Both the position numbers and the translations under genes were made by a program. From Halobacillus hunanensis (GTDB lineage Bacteria > Bacillota > Bacilli > Bacillales > Halobacillaceae), in NCBI RefSeq assembly GCF_900166655.1, contig NZ_FVZB01000006.1, forward strand, positions 1,178,001 to 1,242,000: a DNA stretch of 64,000 nt, given 5' to 3'. Below the pieces are notes generated by a model, which was not told the DNA's origin, made no database searches, and worked only from the letters and a program-made list of their open reading frames with translations. The number at the start of each line of letters is the position of its first letter. Positions within the stretch are counted from its first letter, which is position 1. Below, piece after piece: positions 53,487-62,587 of this stretch.

Positions 53487-54052
53487 TGATCTCCCTCCTT
53501 CTCCAGCAGCACTTTATACGCTTCCCCAGGTGCTATCAGCCAGTCCCACATCGACTCTGAATGCTTCGACCAGTGGTGAAGCATTGTTCGAATCACTCCT
53601 CCATGAGTCACAACCGCAATAGGCTCGTCAGTATGGCTATGATCATTCAGTATTTCAGAAAAAAAGTACATGATGCGACCTTTAAACTGAGGAAGACTTT
53701 CTCCTCCTGGAGGGGTGACCTTTTCCATATTATTGAGCCATTGCTGATAGCCGGTTTGGGTCTTCAATTCTTCGTATGTACGCCCATCAAAATCACCAAA
53801 ATGGTATTCTCTCAACTTCTTAGTTGTTCGAGTTGTTCCAGTTGATCCAGAAAGGATGGCTGCTGTTTCTACACATCGGCCAAGATCACTTGCGTACACT
53901 TTTTTAAATAGAGGAAGACGTGACTTGATCCTGTTCACTTGGCTGAGTCCTCGCTGTGACATGTGCTCATTTCGCCAGCCTATATAGCGTCCCTGTCCAT
54001 TTGATGGCGTCTCTCCGTGACGAATCAAATACATAACAACACGATAAACCAT
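53447..54052 (-). CDS. cobC: Alpha-ribazole-phosphatase-like histidine phosphatase
   Basis: A 201-residue phosphoglycerate-mutase-fold phosphatase. YLIRHGETPSNGQGRYIG carries the phosphorylated His; YASDLGRCVETAAIL and THGGVIRTMLHHW complete the active site. In this operon it most likely removes the phosphate from alpha-ribazole phosphate or adenosylcobalamin phosphate. The start at 54052 lies eight bases after GGAG; it overlaps cobS by 28 bases and the next gene by 40. Confidence 0.87.
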   Translation of the reverse strand: MVYRVVMYLIRHGETPSNGQGRYIGWRNEHMSQRGLSQVNRIKSRLPLFKKVYASDLGRCVETAAILSGSTGTTRTTKKLREYHFGDFDGRTYEELKTQTGYQQWLNNMEKVTPPGGESLPQFKGRIMYFFSEILNDHSHTDEPIAVVTHGGVIRTMLHHWSKHSESMWDWLIAPGEAYKVLLEKEGDQWILSQVERITAS

Positions 54053-54801
54053 AAATATGTCTCCATTCCTTCTAGAGTAGCACCGCAAACATCTCCGGTT
54101 ATTCCGCCAAATGATCGTATAGCCCAAACTCTGATTCCCCATACAGCAACTAACGATGCCAGCAGAATAACTAAGCTAATAGCAAAGTAACTGGTTGAAA
54201 GAAGAGACACAGCAGCACAGGTCATGAACGTTAGCCCAATGACCGCAATTGTTACCTTGAGGGTATAGTGGCTGTTAAAAAAGTGACTTAACCCGCTGTT
54301 TCTAGCTGATAGTGTGTGTCCTAACAGCAGGATCATCACACCTCTTGAGAAAAATGGAATAATGATCATAAACCCGATCACTGAAAAATCGGTAAGAAAC
54401 GCTTCATATATAAATACAAAACGTAAAATGATCACTGCCAACAAGACGAATACCCCAAACGCTCCTGTACGTGGGTCCTGCATCACCTCTAAACGTCTGG
54501 GCTTGTCCCGATAAGAAAAGAAAGCATCGCCTGAATCCATTAATCCATCAAGATGAAGACCGCCGCTGCAAATGGCAGGAACCATGATCGTGAAAACAAC
54601 TAAACTCAATAGACTCCATGTAGTAAAGGATTCTAATCCGTAGAAAACAAGTGCATTTAATGCTCCTATCATGAAGCCTAGAACTGGCAGCCATATTAGA
54701 CACGAACGTACGACAGACGGGGTTGGTTCAATATTTCTCCTTACTGGGAAGACAGAAAAAAACTGCAGGGCAAGCAACCCTCCTTGGCTTACGTTTTTCA
54801 T
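54025..54801 (-). CDS. cobS: Adenosylcobinamide-GDP ribazoletransferase (cobalamin synthase)
   Basis: A 258-residue membrane protein with about six hydrophobic segments. The active-site motif GGLHLDGLMDSGDAFFS and RRLEVMQDPRTGAFG are diagnostic of CobS. It joins adenosylcobinamide-GDP with alpha-ribazole (phosphate) to make the lower ligand. Its ATG overlaps the cobQ stop as ATGA. Confidence 0.95.
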   Translation of the reverse strand: MKNVSQGGLLALQFFSVFPVRRNIEPTPSVVRSCLIWLPVLGFMIGALNALVFYGLESFTTWSLLSLVVFTIMVPAICSGGLHLDGLMDSGDAFFSYRDKPRRLEVMQDPRTGAFGVFVLLAVIILRFVFIYEAFLTDFSVIGFMIIIPFFSRGVMILLLGHTLSARNSGLSHFFNSHYTLKVTIAVIGLTFMTCAAVSLLSTSYFAISLVILLASLVAVWGIRVWAIRSFGGITGDVCGATLEGMETYLWFIVLLCI

Positions 54802-56270
54802 GGGCTTTTCCCCTCTATCATTTCAAGGACTTTATCCATGTTAAGGTACGTTTCCAAATAATCAGCCAAGTCGTTGTAACGATCCTTTCGATTCTTAGAA
54901 CGGACAATTGGCTGTTGGGGCAGGTTGGCACGGAGTCGCAGCCGGTTTAACCATTCTGTCCGCCATTTGTCATTGTAAAAGCAGTCATGCAGATAAGTAC
55001 CTACTAAACGTCCTTGATCAAGGCTGATGCCTTCAGGGCCATCATTTAATTGAAGAAACGGATGTGTGTTTGACCCAGCCGTTCGACCAAGGTGGATCTC
55101 ATAACCGGACATAGGACCTGGAGAATAGCCGCTCATCTCATGAATGTGTCCGTTCACTCGAATGGTCTGTTTGTTTTTCACAAAAGTTGTAGAGAGAGGA
55201 AATACCCCCATCCCTTTCACACCCTGTGTATCTCCCTCATCACGGTACATGACATCAGATAAGATCTGATAACCGCCGCAAATTCCAACAATCACTCCTC
55301 CTCGCTCAGCATAAGCCTTGATCGCTTCTGTCACTCCGTTTTCCTGACAAGCAAAATAGTCTTCTATCGTGCTACGCGTTCCTGGTAAAATAAGCGCATC
55401 TGGTTTACCTAGCTGATAGCCGGATCGTACATAACGGATCGACACATCCTCCTCTTGAGTGAGTGGAGTTATATCCGTTTCATTCGATAGATACGGCCAG
55501 TGAATCACAGCGATATCTAAGAACGATTCTCTTTTGGCCGAAGTAGATTGAACCGTCAATGAATCTTCCCCCTCAATTCCATGATCTTCTAAATAAGGCA
55601 GCACACCCAACACAGGAATGCCTGTATAGTTTTCAAGCCATTCTACTCCACTTTCAAACAAAGAGCGTTCCCCTCGAAACTTGTTAACGATTAATCCCTT
55701 TACACGCTGCCGGTGCTGCTCAGACAATAACGCCAGTGTCCCGGCAATGCTGGCAAACACACCGCCCCGGTCAATATCCGCAACTAAAATAACGGGTACA
55801 TCAATCTGATCTGCGACCGACATATTCACCAACTCACGGTCATTCAGATTGATTTCAACGGGGCTTCCGGCTCCTTCAATCACTAAAACATCATAGTGAT
55901 CTTCCAAATGTTGAACAGACTGCTGAATAGCCAGCTTGCCTTTATCATACCAGTGGCTTCGGTAGTCTGACCCCGACCAGGAAGCTTGACTGACTCCATG
56001 AATTATTACTTCAGCACACTGATCATTTGTAGGTTTAAGTAAAATGGGATTCATATCAACGGTTGCTTCAACCCGGGCCGCTTCAGCCTGAACACCTTGC
56101 GCGCGTCCAATTTCTTGGCTATTTACAGTGACAAAAGAGTTGTTAGACATATTCTGTGATTTGAATGGAGCAACCCGTATGCCCCGATTTACAAGTGATC
56201 GGCATAACCCTGTGGCAATCCAACTTTTCCCTACATTAGAAGCCGTCCCTTGAATCATTACACCCTTCAT
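54798..56270 (-). CDS. cobQ: Adenosylcobyric acid synthase (glutamine-hydrolysing)
   Basis: A 490-residue enzyme with an N-terminal P-loop-like dethiobiotin synthetase fold (MIQGTASNVGKSWIATGL) and a C-terminal class I glutaminase-like domain with GVIVGICGGYQIL carrying the catalytic Cys. It amidates four side chains of the corrin ring. Its presence shows the cell can complete corrinoids at the cobyrinic diamide level, though no ring-forming genes are in the window. ATGA overlaps at both ends link it to cobU and cobS. Confidence 0.95.
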   Translation of the reverse strand: MKGVMIQGTASNVGKSWIATGLCRSLVNRGIRVAPFKSQNMSNNSFVTVNSQEIGRAQGVQAEAARVEATVDMNPILLKPTNDQCAEVIIHGVSQASWSGSDYRSHWYDKGKLAIQQSVQHLEDHYDVLVIEGAGSPVEINLNDRELVNMSVADQIDVPVILVADIDRGGVFASIAGTLALLSEQHRQRVKGLIVNKFRGERSLFESGVEWLENYTGIPVLGVLPYLEDHGIEGEDSLTVQSTSAKRESFLDIAVIHWPYLSNETDITPLTQEEDVSIRYVRSGYQLGKPDALILPGTRSTIEDYFACQENGVTEAIKAYAERGGVIVGICGGYQILSDVMYRDEGDTQGVKGMGVFPLSTTFVKNKQTIRVNGHIHEMSGYSPGPMSGYEIHLGRTAGSNTHPFLQLNDGPEGISLDQGRLVGTYLHDCFYNDKWRTEWLNRLRLRANLPQQPIVRSKNRKDRYNDLADYLETYLNMDKVLEMIEGKSP

Positions 56271-56800
56271 GCCTCTCCCCCCTTGTGGTAAACAGGCCGG
56301 CCAAATACCATCTCGATAGCTTGATCGGACTGCTTAACAACATATTTATGTATTGAACCAAGAATGTAAAGGTAGTCGCGTACCATTTCGTTGTCAGAAA
56401 GAACGTCACGGCTAAGATCGTTTGAAATCATATAAACTTCTCCAGCATCCGCAATGAGCCGATCAAGCTGTTCAATTAAAGAACCTATCCTATCATCTGG
56501 TTCCATGTCCTCCTGCTCCAGCATTTCATTCATGACCCATGTAGTAAGGCAGTCAATCAATATCGCGTCATCTCCCGTAAACGAAAGCTTGCCGATAGCC
56601 GTCGGTTGTTCCCATGTCTTCCACGACCGAAGACTTTGACGACGGTCTTTTTGATGGCGGGTTACCCGCTCATGCATCTCAGAATCTGTTACTACTCCCG
56701 TAGCCACGTAATGGAGATAGGGCAGCTTTGACTCCAGTGTACGCTTCTCGGCGTAACTTGTTTTTCCACTCCTTACACCTCCACAGATAAAGGTCATCAT
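56267..56800 (-). CDS. cobU: Adenosylcobinamide kinase / guanylyltransferase
   Basis: A 177-residue bifunctional enzyme. FICGGVRSGKTSYAE is the P-loop, YVATGVVTDSEMHERVTRHQKDR contains the guanylylated His, and MISNDLSRDVLSDNEMVRDYLYILG the C-terminal metal/GTP motif. It phosphorylates adenosylcobinamide and activates it with GMP. The ATG at 56800 follows AAAGGTGGGTCCGAAC and overlaps the cobD stop as ATGA; the upstream GTG lies in the ribosome site. Confidence 0.9.
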   Translation of the reverse strand: MMTFICGGVRSGKTSYAEKRTLESKLPYLHYVATGVVTDSEMHERVTRHQKDRRQSLRSWKTWEQPTAIGKLSFTGDDAILIDCLTTWVMNEMLEQEDMEPDDRIGSLIEQLDRLIADAGEVYMISNDLSRDVLSDNEMVRDYLYILGSIHKYVVKQSDQAIEMVFGRPVYHKGGEA

Positions 56801-57864
56801 GTTCGGACCCACCTTTCAAGAAGATCCAGCAAGTAGTCATTCTCCTGTTGCGTGCGGACCGCTATTCGCACGTAATCCCCATCTAAGCTGGGGAAATTAT
56901 GTGTGTGCCGGGCCGCCACTCGGTTTTTCAATAAAAAAGGGAGCAACGTGTCACTCAAGGACGGAACTCCTCCTAATAAATAGTAGTTCACCTCAGTATT
57001 TGACACAGTAAAAGCCAGGTTCTGAAGCCGAGGGAAAATCCGTTCTTTCTCGCTATGTATGAGCTCTCTCGTCTCCTGCCGGTAAGTATAATCGTTGAGA
57101 CATAGCATAGCCACCTGCTGGGCCAGGGCGTTAACGCTCCACGTCGGTTGGTGGGCCGCGAACCTTTCAACCATCTTCTCAGACCCAGCAAGGTAGCCAA
57201 TCCTTAGCCCCGGGATGGAGTACATCTTTGTCAGTGAACGTAAAATAATGAGGTGAGAGAATCTGTTTACATACTGAATGAGCGATGGTTCGTTTTGAAC
57301 AAAATCGTAGAATGCTTCATCGATTAACAATGAAATCTCTCTCTTTTTCAGCTCATTCAGCAGTTCAACCAGCTCACTTTGTTTATAAGCGATGCCCGTA
57401 GGATTATTGGGGTTGCAAATCACCACGAGATCTACACCATGAAGCTTCGCTTTGATTCGTTCTACAGGCAAATCCCACCCTTCTGATTCTGTTAGAAAAA
57501 CAGAGTCGATAATACATTGATTTGCCTCTGCAATCGTTCGGTATTCTGAAAAAGTCGGTTCAACAATCAACAGCCTTTTGCCAGCAAACACTCGTCCAAC
57601 TAAGCTAAGCAATTCAGATGCACCATTCCCAACAAGGACTTGCTTCGCCGAAACCTTCTCCTTCAGTGCAATGGTCTGACGTAGGTCCTCGTTATGAGGA
57701 TCTGGATAATTAGTTATGAGTTCGAAAAAATCACCCCATTTTTCCTGCAGCCATGGGGGAGGCCCAAGTGGATTCACATTCACGCTAAAATCATGGGTAA
57801 CTTTTGGGAGCTGTAATGGATCTGTTAAATAGTGCGGGTTAGCTCCATGTGACGGCCAGTTCAA
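56797..57864 (-). CDS. cobD: Threonine-phosphate decarboxylase-like PLP enzyme
   Basis: A 355-residue aminotransferase-fold enzyme. HDFSVNVNPLGPP at the start and CNPNNPTG are conserved; the PLP Lys is in RSLTKMYSIPGLRIGYL. In CobD enzymes it makes aminopropanol phosphate for the nucleotide loop; in this operon that role is the natural choice over histidinol phosphate aminotransferase. The TTG at 57864, eight bases after AGGAGG, is preferred to the GTG overlapping the site. It overlaps cbiB by 26 bases. Confidence 0.9.
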   Translation of the reverse strand: MNWPSHGANPHYLTDPLQLPKVTHDFSVNVNPLGPPPWLQEKWGDFFELITNYPDPHNEDLRQTIALKEKVSAKQVLVGNGASELLSLVGRVFAGKRLLIVEPTFSEYRTIAEANQCIIDSVFLTESEGWDLPVERIKAKLHGVDLVVICNPNNPTGIAYKQSELVELLNELKKREISLLIDEAFYDFVQNEPSLIQYVNRFSHLIILRSLTKMYSIPGLRIGYLAGSEKMVERFAAHQPTWSVNALAQQVAMLCLNDYTYRQETRELIHSEKERIFPRLQNLAFTVSNTEVNYYLLGGVPSLSDTLLPFLLKNRVAARHTHNFPSLDGDYVRIAVRTQQENDYLLDLLERWVRT

Positions 57865-58801
57865 TGGCGGCACCTCCTATCCATAGTAATGTCAAAACAT
57901 AAAGAGCAGCTCGCACCATATAGTTTTGAGCGATTTTAATATGTTCAGCCCCCATATTCTTATAGGGGATGCCAATTGTAGGTCGAAACGATACTTCACC
58001 AAAATAACGATTTTCCCCACCGAGCTGAATTCCTAATAAAATAGCAAATACCGCTTCGCCCCAGCCGCTATTCGGACTAGGATGACGCTTGGAATGAAGG
58101 AACAATAACGCCATAGCCTCTCTCTTCGTTTGAAAATGAGTTTTCTCTACTAATAAAAGTAACACCGAGGTCAGCCGAGCTGGAATCAAATTCAACACAT
58201 CGTCCAATCGAGCTGAAGCCCAGCCAAAAAGGTAAAATCGATCGTGCCGGTACCCAACCATTGAGTCACAAGTATTTACGGCACGATACAGCATAGCTAA
58301 CGGAGCGCCGCCGAGAAAAGCAAAAATAAGTGGTGCTGTTATACCGTCACTTGTATTTTCAGCCACTGTCTCAACTGTCCCTCTCGCTATTTCGGATTCA
58401 TCTAAATGTTCGGTATCTCTGCCAACAATCATCGATAACTGATGGCGCGCACGGGTAAAGTCTGACCCCATTAGCGGAGCATACACTTCCTGCGATGCTT
58501 CTTTCAGGCCTCTTATTGCGATCGTTGTCCAAATCAATAGAGACTCTACGGCTGCACCGAGCACGGCATGAACATGATAGCTGAGTGTCATAACAAGCCA
58601 TGTCATGACGTAGACTGCACCACAAACGATTAGAACCATAACCATCCCTTTTAAGCGGCGAAACTTTCCTTTATTCCATCGATTTTCAAAGAATTTGATT
58701 AGACTTCCTATCGCCCGGACAGGATGTGGCAGCCACCGCGGGTCACCTAGCCAAATATCCAGTAAAAAGGCGCAACTTAAAGCTATAAGATGTGTGATCA
58801 T
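57839..58801 (-). CDS. cbiB: Adenosylcobinamide-phosphate synthase (cobinamide synthase)
   Basis: A 320-residue membrane protein with about five hydrophobic segments. FLLDIWLGDPRWLPHPVRAIG at the start and ARGTVETVAENTSDGITAPLIFA are signatures of CbiB/CobD. It attaches aminopropanol (phosphate) to adenosylcobyric acid. With CbiZ upstream it rebuilds the side chain that CbiZ removes. ATGA overlap with the btuD-cbiZ stop. Confidence 0.94.
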   Translation of the reverse strand: MITHLIALSCAFLLDIWLGDPRWLPHPVRAIGSLIKFFENRWNKGKFRRLKGMVMVLIVCGAVYVMTWLVMTLSYHVHAVLGAAVESLLIWTTIAIRGLKEASQEVYAPLMGSDFTRARHQLSMIVGRDTEHLDESEIARGTVETVAENTSDGITAPLIFAFLGGAPLAMLYRAVNTCDSMVGYRHDRFYLFGWASARLDDVLNLIPARLTSVLLLLVEKTHFQTKREAMALLFLHSKRHPSPNSGWGEAVFAILLGIQLGGENRYFGEVSFRPTIGIPYKNMGAEHIKIAQNYMVRAALYVLTLLWIGGAAIELAVTWS

Positions 58802-60267
58802 GAAAGTCTCATTCTTTCCAAATAACGTTCAATGGCTTCTTTTGTTGCTTCATAAGTCATCCGCCCAATTTTGCTTCCTAATAAAGTTATCGGTCCGGCA
58901 TATTCCAGACTCTTTCCAGTTTGAGTACTTGCGATCATCATGCTGTCGGTGGAAGTTCCTGTAGCTCCTGTATTAGTCAGTGGACCTTTAATTCCACAAG
59001 ATGAAATAGCTTTTGTCTTCGCTTCCGCCGCTGTTACGATACCCTGAATAAATGCCTGTTCAGATAGACTGCCCTCAACGAAAATCCATGTGTTTATAGT
59101 CCCCGGATTGGTCGACTCCACGTGCTTATCCCCATAAACAACATCTACTGCATTACCCAGTCCAGCTGTAACTACAATTAAGATGGAAACATCGTCTCCC
59201 CTGAAAAACCGCTCTGCATAATCAGGCAGGTGGGCTGCTGTCATCATCGCTAAAGTATCTTGTTCAGCCAGACCCCATTGTTGACACTTTCCCTTTATGA
59301 ATTGGTCAGGAGCATCACAAGCGAAACTTTTATCTACATGACCGTTTACGAAATTACGATACCAGCCAAATCCTCCACCAATGAGAGCAGAGGAAAAGGT
59401 TTTAAGTGGCTTGCGTGTACTTACAGTAACTTTTTCCTCCGTGACCTTCACAAGTTCAGGTGTTACGGTAGTTCGTGTTTCATTTGAAGTATAACTTGGA
59501 AGCAAGTTCATTTGTGGACTTGATATTGTCGGATTTGCGTGAACGGCAATGGAAGAATGATAGACTTGCTCAAGTAAAGACTTTTGAATAACATCCTCTG
59601 GTTTACCTATACGAATCACTTTTCCATGATCCATCAATAACATTCGATCACAATAAAGACCTGCAGTATTTAAATCGTGGAAAATAGATACAACCGTCAA
59701 CTGATCCGATAAAGACAGCTGTTTCATTTCATCCAGCAGTTGCTTTTGATAACTAAAATCAAGGTGGTTCGTTGGTTCATCTAACAGCAGAATATCCGGT
59801 TCCTGAGCCAGGGCTTGAGCCAAATAAGCACGCTGTTTTTCGCCTCCACTTAAATGATTAAGAGGGAGTGAGCTCATCTCCGTCAGTCCTGTTTGATCGA
59901 GTACATTCCGGACGACTTCCTTATCCCGCTCCGCAGGCTGTTTTAAGAAACCAGACTGATAAGCATATCGCCCCATCATCACGGTTTCAAAGACATTATA
60001 GGAAAAGAAGCTCTGTTGAATCTGAGGCAGAGTTGCAATTTTCCTGGCCAGCTGTTTACGACCATAGTGTTCAAGTGGCTTCTGATCAATCATCACTTCC
60101 CCTCTCCACAAAGGAAGAATTCCACTCATCAATTTAAATAAGGTTGTTTTTCCACTTCCGTTAGGCCCAACCACACCAAAAAACTCACCACGATTGACTT
60201 GAAAGTCGACGTCATTAACGATCGGCCGCGCGTCATATCCCCCTGTCATGTTCGTTACCTGAATCAT
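58798..60267 (-). CDS. btuD: Corrinoid ABC ATPase fused to CbiZ amidohydrolase
   Basis: A 489-residue two-domain protein. Residues about 1-260 are a vitamin B12/iron-type ABC ATPase with Walker A GPNGSGKTTLF, signature LSGGEKQRAYLAQAL and Walker B DILLLDEPTNHLD. Residues about 280-489 match CbiZ, adenosylcobinamide amidohydrolase (SSALIGGGFGWYRNFVN, VVTAGLGNAVDVV, GTINTWIFVEGSLSEQAF). The fusion puts uptake and side-chain removal in one protein; YvrA of Bacillus subtilis has the same plan. CbiZ converts cobinamides, including wrong ones, to cobyric acid. ATGA overlaps on both sides. Confidence 0.93.
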   Translation of the reverse strand: MIQVTNMTGGYDARPIVNDVDFQVNRGEFFGVVGPNGSGKTTLFKLMSGILPLWRGEVMIDQKPLEHYGRKQLARKIATLPQIQQSFFSYNVFETVMMGRYAYQSGFLKQPAERDKEVVRNVLDQTGLTEMSSLPLNHLSGGEKQRAYLAQALAQEPDILLLDEPTNHLDFSYQKQLLDEMKQLSLSDQLTVVSIFHDLNTAGLYCDRMLLMDHGKVIRIGKPEDVIQKSLLEQVYHSSIAVHANPTISSPQMNLLPSYTSNETRTTVTPELVKVTEEKVTVSTRKPLKTFSSALIGGGFGWYRNFVNGHVDKSFACDAPDQFIKGKCQQWGLAEQDTLAMMTAAHLPDYAERFFRGDDVSILIVVTAGLGNAVDVVYGDKHVESTNPGTINTWIFVEGSLSEQAFIQGIVTAAEAKTKAISSCGIKGPLTNTGATGTSTDSMMIASTQTGKSLEYAGPITLLGSKIGRMTYEATKEAIERYLERMRLS

Positions 60268-61289
60268 ACACTCGCCCCCTTTTTCCTCTGTTGGTAAAGA
60301 ATGAAACCAAAAATTGGCGCTCCTATAAGTGATGTAATCACCCCGATCGGCAGCTCAGCAGGGGCAATTATTGTTCGGGATATGAGATCTGCCAATATTA
60401 AGAAGGTCGCTCCATTAATCAAGGACAATGGAATAAGATGTCGATGGTCTGTACCGAAAAGACGCCGGCAAATATGAGGAACGACTAGACCGGCAAAACC
60501 GATGGTCCCAGATACCGCAACCGCTGCTCCGGTGAGGATCGAAGCAGCTAATAATATTATTGTTTTTCTCTTTTCCGTAGGAACACCAAGCTGTCTGGCC
60601 CGTTCTTCCCCTAAGGACATAGCATTTAACTCCTGACCCTGAGTCAATAGCAGCAGCACCCCTGTTACAAAAAAGGGGAACAGTAACCCTACGTGATTCC
60701 ATCCCCGCATCGCAACACTTCCGAGAAGCCAGCCAACAATTTGCCGAAGTTCTTCACCAGTCAAGGCAATCATGAGTGAAATAACCGAGCCTAGGAAAGA
60801 TCCCATGACAATCCCTGTCAGTATTAACGTCTCAATAGAAAGCGTGCGATCAAGCATGCGTGCAAAAGCGATAACAAAAAGAAGGGTAAGGATTGCCGTA
60901 CTGATACTGACAATAGGAAGCGTAAAAGCTGAGAACACCGGAAAAGAAAAGCCTACAAATAACACCAACACTGCCCCAACTGAGGCACCTGAAGATACAC
61001 CTAGTGTATAAGGGTCCGCTAACGGATTTTGCAGCAGTCCCTGAAAGGATGCTCCTGCTATAGCTAGGGATGCACCTACTAATCCAGCTAACACGACACG
61101 CGGAAGGCGAACATCTACAATAATACTGATGTTTATAGGGTCAATGGTTGATTGATAAGGACTAACTGCTTCTGCTATAGCCCCGATAATGACAGGGAGC
61201 GGAATAGGTACACTGCCAACAGCAACGCCGGACAGCCATGCACCTATTAAGATCATAAAACTCCCTATATAGGCTAATGGTTTATTCAT
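60264..61289 (-). CDS. btuC: Corrinoid ABC transporter permease
   Basis: A 341-residue permease of the FecCD/BtuC family with about nine or ten hydrophobic segments. RLPRVVLAGLVGASLAIAGASFQGLLQNPLADPYTLGVSSGA is the characteristic early stretch and GFAGLVVPHICRRLFGTDHR the loop that contacts the ATPase. ATG at 61289 is chosen (a GTG one codon upstream is possible). It overlaps btuF and btuD by a few bases, giving a tightly coupled importer. Confidence 0.92.
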   Translation of the reverse strand: MNKPLAYIGSFMILIGAWLSGVAVGSVPIPLPVIIGAIAEAVSPYQSTIDPINISIIVDVRLPRVVLAGLVGASLAIAGASFQGLLQNPLADPYTLGVSSGASVGAVLVLFVGFSFPVFSAFTLPIVSISTAILTLLFVIAFARMLDRTLSIETLILTGIVMGSFLGSVISLMIALTGEELRQIVGWLLGSVAMRGWNHVGLLFPFFVTGVLLLLTQGQELNAMSLGEERARQLGVPTEKRKTIILLAASILTGAAVAVSGTIGFAGLVVPHICRRLFGTDHRHLIPLSLINGATFLILADLISRTIIAPAELPIGVITSLIGAPIFGFILYQQRKKGASV

Positions 61290-62268
61290 CACCGAACGTT
61301 TCCGGATAAACAGCTTCGGCCAGCCGCTTTACACCCTCTATTAAACGTGGGCCGGCACGTGTAACAATGTCAGAGTGAACATCAAACACTTGTTCATTTT
61401 TAATAGCCGGCACTTGTTCCCATCCTTCCCGGCTGAGAACTTTTTCGATGGGTTTCTCTGTATAATAGCCATAGGTGGTAATGATGACGTCAGGCTGTAG
61501 ACTAATAATGGCCTCTTCATTCATTTTCACCCATCCTTCTTGGCTGGCAGCAGCATTCTTCGCATTAATCGCTAGGATCATTTGGTTCATGAATGTGCCC
61601 GTTCCAGTCGTATAAATTTCCGGTGCCGGGGATACTTCAACAAAGACACTTTTAGGGTCTTCAATCGTAGATGCTTTTTCCTTAATTTTCTTTAGCTTAT
61701 TCTTCATTCCAGCAACAATTCTATCCGCTTCCTTCTGCTCATTTACTAATTTACCAATTGACTGAATCGTTTCGTATACGCCTTTAAAATCAGTGGCGTT
61801 CTTAACTACATAGACCGGAATCCCTGCATTGCTGATCTGCTTAATGGCTGCTTGTGAATTATGAGCATTGGACCCATGTGCAAGCACGAGATCAGGCTTT
61901 AATGACAAAACTTTCTCCGTGTTAATTTGCATGCCGCCAACCTTGTCAATTTCATTAACCTGCTTGGGATAGTTGTCATGCTTTGACACTCCGACAACCT
62001 GTTCACCTGCACCAACAGCAAATGTGATTTCTGTGTTACTGGGAATTAACGAAACTATTCGTTCAGGATCTTCCTCCAGGACAACTTCATTACCAGCAGA
62101 ATCTTTTACTGTAAGAGGGTAAGCTGTTGCACCTTGGGATTCTTCCGTATTTACAGCATCTTCTTTCTTGTTTTCCTCTGATTGGCCAGAGTTCTCATTG
62201 CTTGCACAGCCTGCCAGCAAACTGATCGTCATTAGAAGCATGAATATGTAATTCAATAAACGTTTCAA
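61282..62268 (-). CDS. btuF: Corrinoid-binding lipoprotein
   Basis: A 328-residue substrate-binding protein. The signal peptide ends in the lipobox LLAGC (Cys21), followed by a Ser/Asn/Glu-rich linker and a TroA-like fold (SLIPSNTEITFAVGAGEQVVGVS, PDLVLAHGSNAH, QPDVIITTYGYY). The B12 riboswitch directly upstream identifies corrinoid as the ligand rather than iron-siderophore. The start is a TTG eight bases after GGGGAG. First gene of the 12-gene operon. Confidence 0.93.
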   Translation of the reverse strand: MKRLLNYIFMLLMTISLLAGCASNENSGQSEENKKEDAVNTEESQGATAYPLTVKDSAGNEVVLEEDPERIVSLIPSNTEITFAVGAGEQVVGVSKHDNYPKQVNEIDKVGGMQINTEKVLSLKPDLVLAHGSNAHNSQAAIKQISNAGIPVYVVKNATDFKGVYETIQSIGKLVNEQKEADRIVAGMKNKLKKIKEKASTIEDPKSVFVEVSPAPEIYTTGTGTFMNQMILAINAKNAAASQEGWVKMNEEAIISLQPDVIITTYGYYTEKPIEKVLSREGWEQVPAIKNEQVFDVHSDIVTRAGPRLIEGVKRLAEAVYPETFGDE

Positions 62269-62306
62269 ATTAATCTCTCCCCTGTAATGAATCTATTTTT
62301 GAGCAT

Positions 62307-62336
62307 AAAAAAACACATCTCGCAATGAAGATGTGT
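62307..62336 (-). terminator. Terminator of the B12 riboswitch
   Basis: On the minus strand ACACATCT and AGATGTGT form an 8-bp stem followed by seven T, between the aptamer and the btuF start: the likely expression platform for transcriptional shut-off. Confidence 0.88.
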
Positions 62337-62429
62337 ACATTCAAGGATTTGCAATTCCACTGAATGGACATATAAGCAGAACTCCTTTTTTACTAAACAC
62401 CTCCTATCCGCGTAGGTTATTGGTGAGAA

Positions 62430-62587
62430 AAACAGGTAGGTCTCCTGGCTTATGGTCATGGCTTCCTGCTCCTTCCCATGTTTAACACACAGTGGATCTG
62501 CAGGCTGCTCGCAATTACAGTGGCGGGACCGCGTTGGATTTTGAACCAACTTCCCTTTTAAGTGATGAGTAACATCACGCCTGTTTT
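62430..62587 (-). ncRNA. Cobalamin (B12) riboswitch
   Basis: On the minus strand AAAACAGG opens P1; the conserved GGTCCCGCCACTGT core and the B12 box AGCCAGGAGACCTACCTG follow in order, closed by CCTGTTTT. These are diagnostic of the adenosylcobalamin aptamer. It lies about 160 bases upstream of btuF and governs the whole corrinoid operon. A downstream terminator completes the switch. Confidence 0.96.

Noticed and set aside
62510-62545. GGTTCAAAATCC resembling a tRNA T-loop
   Set aside because: It is part of the B12 aptamer; no acceptor stem or anticodon arm fits.
62430-62549. 94-codon minus-strand frame in the B12 riboswitch leader
   Set aside because: The sequence is a well-defined aptamer; the frame has no conserved features.
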